A program made the translations under genes and the position numbers. Positions 21,876 to 34,599 of a DNA stretch of 45,000 bases are shown in pieces. How positions within the stretch are numbered: the stretch's first letter is position 1; every line of letters begins with the position of its first letter. The notes under the pieces are model-generated. The model saw only the letters and a program-made list of their open reading frames with translations, was not told the origin of the DNA and ran no database searches. Source of the DNA: Chromera velia (taxonomy: Eukaryota > Sar > Chromeraceae); assembly GCA_018398765.1 (NCBI GenBank), contig JAHBMJ010005801.1, forward strand, positions 44,314 through 89,313, written 5' to 3'.

Positions 21876-24024
21876 TTCCTAGTGGTGCGCACACCGCGGA
21901 ACCTACCGTCTTGCTTGCAGACCTTCGTGGCTGTGAAATGAAAGGCTTGCAAGATGTCCGGCTGGCTGGTTGGCTGGCTGGCCTTTGTGTGATATTTTTG
22001 TGTACTGCTTGCCGAGTAAAAAAAAGTATTCTTCCTTGCTGAAGGATGCCTCTGCATTCCTATGTTTGTCCCTTCTTTCTTTCATCACGTTGTTATCAAT
22101 TGCTCTTTGCCTTTCTGGTTCCATTTCCCCCATCTGTTTGTTGTTATGGTGTTTGCGTGCATGCATGCAGACTTTGGGGACATCGCGGAGGAGGCAGACG
22201 ACGATGGCTACGCAAATGTGCACTCAGGGGTGCTGGACGAAGTCCTGTCTGCTCTGTGGGCTCTCAAAACGATCTGCGAGGAGGTATGTGTGTTTTTCTG
22301 TTTGCTGATTTGTTCGCCTGTTTGTTTGCATTTTTGTTTGTTTTTTCGTTTGTTTGTTGCTCTGCTTGTTTATCTGTCTGCTTGTTTCTTTGCTTGCTTG
22401 CTTGCTTGTTTGTTTCCTTGCTTGTTTGCTTCTCTGCATGCTTGCTTGCTTGTGTTGTCTGTAAAGTGGCCATGGGAAGCAGTCTGTGTGTACGTTTACC
22501 ATTTTTCTGTCTGTCTCATGAAGCTCACACATTTTTTGCTTCCCCTGTCCGTGAGAGCACGCATGTCTATGTTCCGGGTTGTGCCAATCAATCAATGCAG
22601 CATTCCTTTTTGTCTGTTGCTCTTCCCGCTCCTTGATCTATCTGTCTGAGTCTGCCTTGTTTTTTTTGTTTTTTGTGCCTCAGGTGGGGGGCCCTGTGGT
22701 CAATTTTGTTGAGAAGATCGTCAACGTCCTCAAAGAACTGTCGGGGTGCTTCTCCCCTGACATCCGCTGTCGTGTGTGTGTGGTCTACTGTGCCCTCGCC
22801 AAACTGCTGCACAAGGCGTTCCCCCCCCCTTGGGAGGCCACAGGGTGGCAACCCGGCCTGCCCACCCAATTCGGTCTCCATCCGAACACCGTCGGGTTGA
22901 TGGAGAAGGTGGTGTGGCCAGAGTTGTGGGAGAGGGGGACGAAGGATCACGACAAGGCCGTCATTGCGGACGCACTGAATGCTGTGGCTGATGTTCTTGA
23001 GGCCCTCGGCCCCGGTGCGTGGGGTGAGAACCCCCAGGGCCGCCTCGAGGGTGTCTGCACTGAGTTGATTGCCAAAATTCTCTCCAAGAAGCACGTGTGT
23101 CAAGAACACGATGATGATGAGGAGATAGAAGAAGAAGAGGATTCTAGAGAGGCTGAGAATGTCCTCTTTGAAGCAGTTTCCTCAGTCGTGTGCTCTGTCG
23201 GAAAGACCCTCGGACCTAAAATGTTTCCCCAAATTTTCGACAAAATCCATCCAAAGATCATGCAACTCGCCAAACACAAAACCTCCATTGCCTACCGAGC
23301 TATCGGAGCAGGGGCTCTGGGTGACACCCTCCGCGCCTTGTCGACCGAAGCTGCCCCGTACATTCCTGCAGCTCTGCAGGTGGCCTATGAAGGAATCCAG
23401 ACAGAGGGAGACTGGACTTTGACCCAGAACTCCTGTTTCCTCCTGGGGGTACTGTATGAGGTCGGGAGTAACCACCCGAACGTCATTCAGACAGTCGGCC
23501 AAGCTCTGGGGCTCTTGCAGCCCATCTTCGCACAAGCGGGGGAGATCGATGGAATGGAAGAGCAGTCCATTCTCGACAACGCGTGCTCGTGCGTCTGTCG
23601 CATGATCGCCCATCTTCCCTCCCCTGCCGACAACCTCCCTCTCGATCAAATCATGACAGTCATCCTGAAGAGCCTCCCAGTGAAGGAGGACTTCCAGGAA
23701 TCCCCTGCAGTCCTCAGGGCTGTACAGGTGCTCCTCACCTCGCCCTCTCAGAAGGTGCACCAGCTCCTAAGCACCCCGGGGTATTTAGAGAGACTGACTG
23801 CGATCTCAGTGACAGAGATGACCAATCCCGAGAAGACTGTCACGGGTCCCCTTGCGGAGGGGATGACCACCCTTCTCCAGTCGGCAGTCAAGGAGATGGG
23901 TCAGCAGAGAGTGGAGGCCCTTGTGACAAAGTGCACCGGGGGGGTGGAGGAAGGGGAGGGGGTGACTGCAGAAGCCAAGGAACTTTTGATGCAGATCGCT
24001 GAAAAGGCGCTGGCTGGTGGTTAA
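19191..24024 (+). CDS. Importin-4 / Kap123-type karyopherin beta, 1100 aa, 4 exons
   Basis: Exons 19191-19976, 20577-21639, 22171-22283 and 22684-24024 join in phase (0, 1, 0). The product is a HEAT-repeat nuclear import receptor that binds cargo in the cytoplasm and releases it on RanGTP in the nucleus; Kap123/importin-4 relatives carry ribosomal proteins and histones. Evidence: an N-terminal importin-beta domain (about 20-85, with LRQLAAVFMRKRILQQW); a segment resembling importin-4 (LVPPILDTLFSL followed by an acidic loop, then DPDPSVREAAGTALGQFAEWLQP, a typical HEAT pair); a second acidic insertion about 795-815 (DDDEEIEEEED); and length close to the usual 1,080-1,120 aa. ATG 19191 starts directly at the importin domain; the frame is open 19 codons upstream. 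The exon 1 frame also stays open through most of intron 1, which looks fortuitous. Confidence 0.9.
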
Positions 24025-26383
24025 GTCCTGCAAAAACAAGATACTACGTGAAGTGTTTTCATGTTTGTTTTCATTCCTCCTCATCATCACACGCCATCAG
24101 CGGCCTTAGCGCCGGCCTATCGCCATCAGCGTATTCTAGCGTTAATGAGGCGGTAACGCATTGACATGAAGCATCTTAAATAGCATGATCCTCTAGTGGC
24201 GATGGCGCATGATGATGATGATGAATTGCCGCAGTGAGACAACATCTAGATTTTCGATCCCATTTGAAATCAAAAAAAGAGTTGTACGTGTCAATAAAAA
24301 TTTACTGAAAAAAAAAAAAACTTAAAAAAAGATTAAAAAACAAAATCGTTTTCTTTTTTTGTTCTTTTAGCCGCCTACGCTATAGCCTATGCCTACATAC
24401 ATAAGTGATAAGTGATTTAGTGGTGCCCTAGAGCACTATCGCCATTTTATCTTATAGAGGTCGCCCCCGTAAACGGCAGAGTCAATTTAAAAATACTTAA
24501 CACAAAAAAAAATCCCTTTGTCAAAACAAGTAAATAAATAAATAAAAATAATTTAAACTTTAAAGACACATTGCGATGTTCATCACCCAGACTCACGCTG
24601 GCCAGCGTGTTTAGCACCGTGTCTCAAAGACTTAAACTAGGTCTCAAATCAATTTTATATGCATATAACATGTGTCAGTCACTGACATACCACTACACAG
24701 TCAGAATCCTAGTCAGAATCAATTCACTGGTATCTAGACTGGTATGATTGTATGGTTTGATTCACCGTTTGAATTTGGGATTGAATCTAGGATTGAATTC
24801 ACGGAAGACCCCCCCCTTAAAGAATTGATGCGCGCCAAAAAAGACGTGCCAAGGAGATGTCTGAATGGGTCGATGAAGAAAGAAGTCATTTAATTCTTTG
24901 GGTGAACGAATTCGATCCTCTTAATTCTGCTATCAGTGCTATCGATAGTGCTATGATCTGTTTGATGATGTACAAACTGAGCGAAGCGACGCCAGGGAGC
25001 CCCAGTCTAAGCCCCAGTAAACTTCAACTTGCAGAACTTTTCTTGAATAGATGAATGAATGAATAGATAAATGACTGCACCGCGTACAGCTACAGCCTTC
25101 TTACCTCTCTTTTGCATCTTCTCTTCCTCCCCTCCCCTTCTTGCCCTGGAACTTTCAAGGCCTCTAGTCCCCTCACTGTATTACGAATTTGCCATCTTCA
25201 TCTCTTTCCCAATCTCTTCTGACTAGGCATGGGAAAGTGGGTCTTCGTGAGGAGTGAAGACACTCTCCCTTTGTGCCTTCCAGGCGGGTCATGTATGCAT
25301 GCACATTCAGGAAGAGAAATAGAGGACATAAAGGGAATGCTGAGAAGTAAAGGAAGAGGGCCCTCTCTCTCTCTGACACGGCCTCTCTTCCTCTTTCCCT
25401 GCATCAATCCCCTCACTCAACTAAGATACGGTCCCTTGCTAACCTCCCGAAGAAGGACGAACGAGAGACAGAAGGACGAATTGGGAAGCAACGAAGAAGA
25501 GATGAGAGACGACTGGCAAAGCCCACGTACGAGCTACCAGGGGAATGAGGGGGGAGTCAGAGGAGAAGAGGGGGAAGGGAGAAGGTAGGGAGTGAATGGG
25601 CGATACAGAGAGAAGGGAAGGAAAGAAAGGTGAATTTAAATTAACTGTTTCCAGCCCCTTCCTTCGTTTCCCTTTCCCCTCTGCACACAGACCCTTTCAC
25701 AATCCACTGGTCAGTCAGCCGGTTTGTTTGTGCTGCTGTGCGTTGTCTTTCTGTCTATCTGTCTGTATGCCGACCCCCCCCCTCCCCCCCTCTACTAAGC
25801 TCTTTCTGAACACCTCCACATTATCATTCATTTATTTGAATTCGGTCTCCGCTTTCCCCCCTTTTCTGTTGGTTGTGAGTAGTGACACCATTAGAGCTGA
25901 AGGAGCCGCCCATGTCCTTGGACAGGCCCCAGTGGTCACTATCACTGTCAGTGAGAATATTTTGACCGGAGGATTTGAAAGGAAAATTGAAATTGAAACG
26001 ACCACTTCAAGATACCCCACGCCACTGCGTCTGCTTCTGTGGGCTACAATTGTTGTTCGGCAATGGGAATTTGCGCTGAAGCGGGTGGAAACTGGTTGTC
26101 TTTTGTCTTCAGAAATGGGATCTGTGCAGGTTGTTCTATTTGTGTGCGGTCTGAGGGAGCACATGGAAAGCTAGGGCAAGTCGGGAACCCAAAAGGGCCC
26201 CCTGCCCCTGCCTCGGGCCCTCCAGTCACTTGTCCGTCTCTCGTGCCTTTTGGAGAGAGTGAAGCGGCTGAGCAGGAGGGCAGAAACGAGCGAGAGTGAG
26301 AGTGGGGGTGCGAGAACCCACCGGATGTTGACGTGGACGCGGGCGAGAGGTGGACAGTGCCGGACGGCTGAGAGAAAGCCGAC
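24025..26383. other. Tail-to-tail spacer between importin and acidic-protein genes
   Basis: No gene supported. 24085-24230 has CGCCATCAGCG words repeated and an (ATG)n run. 24240-24800 is very AT-rich, with A-runs, AATAAATAAATAAAAATAAT at about 24530 and AATC-type words. 25430-25620 is purine-rich and 25640-25870 pyrimidine-rich. TGCATGCA lies at 25296. A frame at 26044-26520 (minus) overlaps the last exon of the acidic-protein gene but does not match its splice phase. Confidence 0.45.
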
Positions 26384-28640
26384 TCAGAGGTGAACCCGGT
26401 GCCCTTCTGTTTTCGTCTCTTTGGGCTTTTTGGGACAGGGAATCGGAAAAGAGGTTCTGATTGTGGCGCCTGAGGTTGAGGGAGGAAAACCTGTTGGAGC
26501 TTCGTTTGCGTTGAGTCCAATTGCCTGCATTCAGCAGCATTGGGGGCAATGCGTAGGAGGTTTTTTCTTTCTCAATGCCTTCCTTCCTTCCAAGAACTTT
26601 CTTCTGATTTTCTCGTCCTTCATCTGTTACACATGTCACACGTACTTTGTGTGCCCGTGTACGGGTGGGTCTCTCTGTCCTCTGTGCGACTCGGTTGTAT
26701 CGTAAGAGACACATGCAAAGCGGATGGAACGAAAATCGTGTGACAGAGAGGGGGTGAGAAAACGAACACACCCCAAAACCAAGAGGGCTGTCGTTCACTC
26801 GTTTGACTGACTTCTCGATGTTCTGTTCCCTTTCCTGCTGCACCACTCGAGACGGGATCTTCTCGAGACTCTTTGGGAGGTCTCCGTCTCGTCTCTGCAC
26901 AAACAGAGGGAAAAGAAAACAGAAGAAAGAGGAAGGCAAGCTTGGACAGACATGGTTCCTTTCCTGGGGTGAAGCTCGTCTGCCTCCTGTCCACCATGTC
27001 AACTCAGAAGGAACAAAGGGCACAGAGACAATGAGAGATGCAGACTGTAATTGTTTTAGTTTTCCTTCCTTCTCTTCATGTGCACAACAGATAAAATGAA
27101 ATACAGAGATAAAGAGCTAGGATGGATTCATCACCCCCACCCCCCTGACCCTGGAGTCGCTCGCTCTCTCGGCAGCTCTAGAGGGGCTCCTTCGCCCTGA
27201 TCCCCCCCCGAGTCTCTGCACCTGTTGCGTCTGCAAAGAGGGAGCGCACAAGGATGAATTCACACATCAGTGAGTGTCGAGAAGGAAGGGAACAATGATG
27301 CATCGCACTCATGTGAGTGAGGGGCACAGAAGAGAGAGCAAAGAGATCCGGACAAATTTTCGGGATCAAATGTGCTTTGTGCCAATTAGATGAGGGAAAA
27401 GGTTGTTTCCACCGCGCAACTCCCGGCCGTCTCCCTCTTTATCCCCTTCACCCAGGTCACTCCCTCACGGTCGCAAGAGAACTCACTCACTCACCCTCAC
27501 AGAAGGTCCCTGGCAGCACTCCACAGGGAGAAGAGCGGGGCCCTTTCGGGAAGGGGACACAGAGGAAGAAGTGGAATTTTGGACTGTCTGTTTGTTGCGC
27601 TGCGTTTGCTGTTGCTGCTGTACATGGAGGAGGGTCGGGGGGGATATTCCGTCTTCTTCAATCTTCACTCCTTCCTGTGGCCCTCCTCCCTTCCTCACAT
27701 CCCCTTCCTCGTGTGCAAAGGGCTCTGTGGTCGTTGGAACGTCTTCTCCTTCTCCTTCTTCATCAAGGAGATCCGGGTGGTCTAGCCACATCGGTCTCTC
27801 GCCCTGTGGTTCCTCCTCCCAGTGAGAGGGGGGGAGGGGAACGGGGTTGGGTTCTTCCTTCACTGGTGCCATGACGGTATCTCCATTTTCATCTTCTTCT
27901 TCTCCCACTCCCCCTTCTTCCCCCTCTTCCTCTTCATCTTCCTCTACACATTCATCCTCCGTCCCCTCATCCTCTTCTCCCTCTGTCTCCTCTTCCCCCT
28001 CTTTCTCCTCCTTTTCCCCTTCTTCTTCCCCAGCTTCTTCATCATCATCTTCCTCTTCCTCTTCTTCGTTTTGGATCAATTTTTCCTTTGGAACCAGGCG
28101 GAAGAGGGGACGGGCCTTCCTTGCCAACCGACTGGGTGTGCCGTCAGGCACGTCTTCTGTCTCCTCTATCCTCCATAGAGGCTCCTGCTCTGGTTCTTCC
28201 TTCTTGACTGTTACCTCTTCTGTGAGAGGTTCGGGAGCCATAAGGACGCTTTCAGTGGGAACGGAAGGCAGGAGGTCTACTGGAGAGAGGGAGGACGACG
28301 CGCTCGATGATCCTGCTGCAGAGGCAGAAGTTGACTCAGTTGATGCTTCTGCTGAAGCAGAACACGAAGAGGAGGAGGAAGAGGCAGTAGACGGCCCCAA
28401 TGACTCTGGACTGGGGCTGAGAGGAACTTTCAAATCCCCCAAATCTCCTCCCTCCCCAACAGCCAGGGAGTGGTCTTGTCTTTCCCCCCCCTGTCCCTCT
28501 AATCCTCTGGAGAGATCTGGGAGCTCTCCTCCCAACATGCGCATGCCTGATGCCACCACGTGCAAAAGAGCAGACTCCGTGTCCCTGTTCTCGAATCCAG
28601 GGCCCAACTGCATCAGGAGGGGAATCAATCACACACTCAT

Positions 28641-28700
<60 letters not shown>

Positions 28701-30377
28701 GAGCTGTGGGAGGACAAATGTGAAAAACAGCAAGTGAGAGCAGCTGTGCATAAAGACGGGGTCTCGAGCAAGGCTAACGCTGAAGTTGTGTGTCTGCCCA
28801 GAGTATGTGACTGCTCTCCTGTCTTCTGTCGGTTTTATCTCCTCACATTTCTCTCTGAATTTCTATGCGTTTGCACTCCTCCCTCTCTGCTTTCTCTTTC
28901 TCTTTCTAGTCATAAAGCCAAAACACAAATATCGCTCTTTGTCATAAAGCGTCACTAAGCCCCAGCCGCCCCTCACCTTTTCCTCAAACACCGTCATGAG
29001 GTTGTCCATTTCATCTACGAACAGATGGAGGCCCCACTCGGGCACATAGATGCTCGGGTCGAACGGACGGCCTTTCACTTTAGATCGGCCCCCCGCAGAT
29101 GTGCACACCATCCCGTAACTTCTCCGCTTCCTGTCGTCTGCCCTTCTAGCATCTTTTGCCACTTTGTCTGCGAGCATCCACTCGCGGCTCTCCTCTGCCG
29201 ACGGTTGGTAATAACCTTCTGGCCACTTATGGCGGTACATGCCTTTCCATGCGCATGCAGCGCACGCAACGAACCCCCCAACTCTGTCTCGACCCTGCGC
29301 CCACCTCTCGCACAGGAGGAAGGATAAACCTGTCCACTGCCAGACCTTCACAAAGAACCTTCCTTCTCTGCCATGACTGTGGAAACATGTGTGTGAGGGG
29401 CAGAAGAAATGGGCATCTGTGTCTCTGTTCTTTAACAGAAACACACCGTAAAGTCTCGCGTCTTTTTCCACTTCTTTATATCGCACTTCATCAATTGAGG
29501 CGAAGGTCTCTTTCTTGTTGACTGTATCGAGAATCAGAGACACAAAACGACCCTTGGACCTTAGGTCACAGAACCCGCTCTGTTGTTCGAGCGTGGAGGT
29601 CTTGAGACTGTGGTGTTCGTTTGTCCGATCGACCTTGATCACAGACCTAGCCATCAGCTTCTTCTCTTTCTTTTCAGTGTCCCCCACATCCTCAATGACG
29701 GCAGCTGCAGCTGGTGCAGCCGCTGCTGTTCCTCTGCTCCCTCTCCCTCTGGCCGAACTTTTCGCTCTCGGTGCGACACCCGAGTTCTCATTGGTTTGAC
29801 CAGACCACGTTTGCTGTGCGTTTCCGCTATTTGCAGCACCCCACACAGCATTTCGTGCCCGTGGCGCACGTCCTACAGACGCAACACCCCCTCTTGCAAC
29901 CCCCCCCCGTGTTGTGCGGAATGAAGATGCGTATTCCTCGGGAGGTTGGTCTGAGCCCTCGATGAAGCCCGTGAACAGACCCTGTTGATCCATTTCGATC
30001 TCAACGGTTTCATCCTGCTGTGTTTCTTCTGTGTCTGGAACGAAGAAATGGTTTGTGTCCTCTCCTGTGGACACGAGAGGATGGCTAGTTTCCTCCTTTA
30101 TGGGCACAGTCTGGGTCTCTCTCAATGAGGCCAAGGAGGTGTTCCTAAGAACCCCCAGAGGCTTGGGGGAGTGATATGATTTGGACATCGCGTCCTCTGG
30201 CATTTTCTTCTTCGATTGGGTTTGTACACTGGTCCTTTTGTCTACGATGATTGTCCTTTGGGGTGTTTGTGGGGCTTCTGTTGCAGTGCTGGATCTTCTA
30301 GAGGAATCTGAATCTGAAGTCATCACTGTTGTTGTGGGAGGGTTCCTGAGAGGCTGGACGCCCTGCCCTGCCCACAT
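26384..30377 (-). CDS. Hypothetical acidic, probably nuclear protein with Cys/His-rich region, 952 aa, 5 exons
   Basis: Exons: 30377-28977, 28607-27495, 27230-27150, 26894-26772 and 26524-26384 (TGA), all GT-AG and phase 0. I recognise no family. Residues 1-230 are low-complexity and Ser/Thr/Gln-rich, with Arg-Gly stretches and poly-Ala near 215-230. Residues about 245-440 form a globular, Cys/His-bearing region: CPSHTCFHSHGREGRFF, then CERW, then CAACAWKGMYRHKWPEGYY, an arrangement that could bind zinc. The exon 1/2 junction continues a folded segment (VPEWGLHLFVDEMDNL into GPGFENRDTESALLHVVASG). Residues about 650-712 are almost entirely Glu/Asp/Gly, followed by Pro- and Gln-rich sequence and basic exons (GRRSPSRAAER). 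Acidic and basic low-complexity blocks suggest a chromatin or transcription role, which is inference. Exons 3-5 are less certain. Start chosen at the first in-frame ATG, 30377. Confidence 0.6.
28644..28700 (-). repeat. Compound (CA)n(GA)n microsatellite in intron 1 of the acidic-protein gene
   Basis: Plus-strand (CA)n then (GA)n, i.e. CT then GT in the sense direction, lying about 35 bp upstream of the exon 2 acceptor. Same composition and order as at 17249-17326. Confidence 0.9.
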
Positions 30378-31519
30378 CGGTTGCAAAAATGAGAAGGGAC
30401 ACTGAAAGGACCAAGGCTGGGTCGAATGGGGATCTCTGTGGGGCTTGTGGGCGAACACAACGATCTGCTTATACAGAAGAGTGTGGTGTGGTGTTGCGAG
30501 AACTGCGAGGTGGGTATCTTTGGTCTTCTGCCGTTTCTTTGTTGTCTTTGCAGGTTTCTGTAGAAGAAGAATCCGACTTCCGAGAAACTCTCAAGTGACC
30601 TTTGACACCACAACACCTTCTATGTAGAGAACAGCAATTGACACAGCGTATGTACAAGTTTCACACACACTCTGTCCAACAGCAATCGATGTATCACGAT
30701 GTTTAATTGAAGTGAAGAGATACACTTGGGGGTCCTCGGAGGGCAACTCAGAGGCCCTCGGCTTTGGACGGGACGATTTTCAGCATACAGTCGCGGCCCT
30801 GGCCGGCTGACGTACGCGTCCCTGCCTTCCCGAACGTTTATCGAGGAACTTGCAATGCAACTGCATGGTGTGTCTCGCGCTAAAGCGATGTATCGGTTGA
30901 CAATCGGTTGACGCGCGCGTATCGGTGTCCCTGCATGCATTTGCATGCGGGTATATGGCCCCGGCATGCCCCTGAGTAGTTGGCCGGGCCCCGCGCAGTA
31001 CGTGTGTGGGGCCCCGTGGCCGCGCTAATTTCATTGCGTTCCACCAGGCGTTCCACCAGTGTGGAACGCGCAGATCGATGCTACTGCATCGAGTCTCGAC
31101 AGACTCGACACACACGACATCACATGACTCGATAATATATATATATCGATAATACTCGATATGACTCGACCTGGCACATCCTGGCACCTCACTGACTCAG
31201 CTCAACAACCTGGTGCATCCTGCTGCCAGCTCCAACTCCCGATCGATATTTGAACCACGCGCACGTTGACCCTCCAAAAAAATATTGTCTCTAGTCTGGC
31301 TTCCGTACTGCCCTGCTTGCGAAGTAGACGGAGTGTGAAAGCACATGGAGTTCTCAGCCCCCGACAGAGTTTGCTGGAGGCTGCTCTCTCAGTAAGACGA
31401 GTAGCGGCTTCTTCCTTCTTCTACTACTCTGAAGCGGACGTGTGTCTTTCCTGTCAGACAGCGCCGTGTTCACTTCCAGTTCAAGGATTTTCTAATTAAG
31501 CCACGCATTCACAGTCCTT
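30378..31519. promoter_or_regulatory. Divergent spacer (acidic protein / RING-TRAF gene)
   Basis: No gene seen. 30720-31060 is GC-rich, with GCGCGCGTATCGG, TGCATGCATTTGCATGCGGG and GGCCGGGCCCCGCGC, similar in words and order to 18848-18950. 31080-31170 contains CTCGACAGACTCGACAC repeats and a TATATATATATA run at 31136-31146 that may be core-promoter related. Confidence 0.4.
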
Positions 31520-33526
<2,007 letters not shown>

Positions 33527-34599
33527 GCCCTCTACGATCGAATTCTGCATGCATGCAACGGGAAGGAGAAGGGGCTCCATCTCAGTCCGACTGTAGTCCT
33601 CCATCTCTCACCAAAGAGGGGCGTCCGAGTCACTTAATTTAGCCTTGGTACAACAGATATATCGATTTTCTTCTAGATTTTCTTAAAATTTCATTTGATT
33701 AACGTGAAGGAGTCTACTCAATCTAGTTTGAATACCGTAGTATGACTCTGCATGAAATTCATGTTTATAACTTAGTTTATAGTAGAGCTAGTACTAGAGT
33801 TTATATAACTAGGTATATGATAAAATAACCTTAGAAAATATTAAATCAAGTCAGAAAAAGTTCAAAAAGAGAGACTCAGGAAAGTGTTATCCTCGTTCGT
33901 CCTAGGGGGCTAACACTAATCTAGACACCAATTAAATCACTATCACTATATCACTACATAAAATGTCTAGTGCGGTCCAACGCGTGCATGCACTTTAAAT
34001 TTCCTCTACGACGGCGTCATGCCGCATGTCGAACGCTTGGCACTAGGCTTGGCATTGGGGCAGGAGACCAATCCTTCAAACATTAGTCCTAGCATTAGTC
34101 CTATCCTATAATAATTCACTGTAATTAAATTTCTAGTTAAGCTTGAATCTATACATTATACAAGTTTTCATACACTTGAATCCTGACGCAAGAGAGAGCG
34201 ACACTGCAAAAAGCTGGACTGCATGAGCAATCAAGGCAGCAACGGTCACTGCAGGCAGTGAAAACGGAGAAGTTCAGGAGTACGTGAACTGCTTTTAGTA
34301 AATCCCATCATCTTTCGTTTCGGAAAGCAGAGGGTTTCGATCAGATGCAACCGGAATTCAGCTTCATTGTGCAGCTGTGGTCACTTAGACGGTGTCAACC
34401 CCTGAGTGTTGCTGAGACAGACTACTTTAATATGCAAAATTTGCCGTTTACTCCCTCACGCACCCACTGATTTCCCAACTGATTAAGTGCAGCCAAAGTC
34501 TGTTCTACTGACCGACTGCATGCATGTCTACTGCAGCTGCTAAGAACGAACCATCCACACTGCATGCAGACTGATCGATCGATCGAGTCACTCACTCAC
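33527..34599. other. AT-rich tail-to-tail spacer
   Basis: No gene seen. 33650-33960 and 34080-34180 are AT-rich, with TATAACTTAGTTTATAG-type words. TGCATGCA occurs at 33546-33557, 33985, 34517 and 34561. Short GATC and CACT repeats lie at 34572-34602 next to the ankyrin gene stop. Confidence 0.45.

Noticed and set aside
24857-25054. Short plus-strand open frame in the importin downstream spacer
   Set aside because: 65 codons without motif, splice support or neighbour context; expected by chance.
26044-26520. 158-codon minus-strand frame rich in Ser/Pro as an exon of the acidic-protein gene
   Set aside because: It would need an acceptor phase that does not match the upstream exon; the phase-0 reading ending at 26384 fits instead. 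Transcript data could reverse this.
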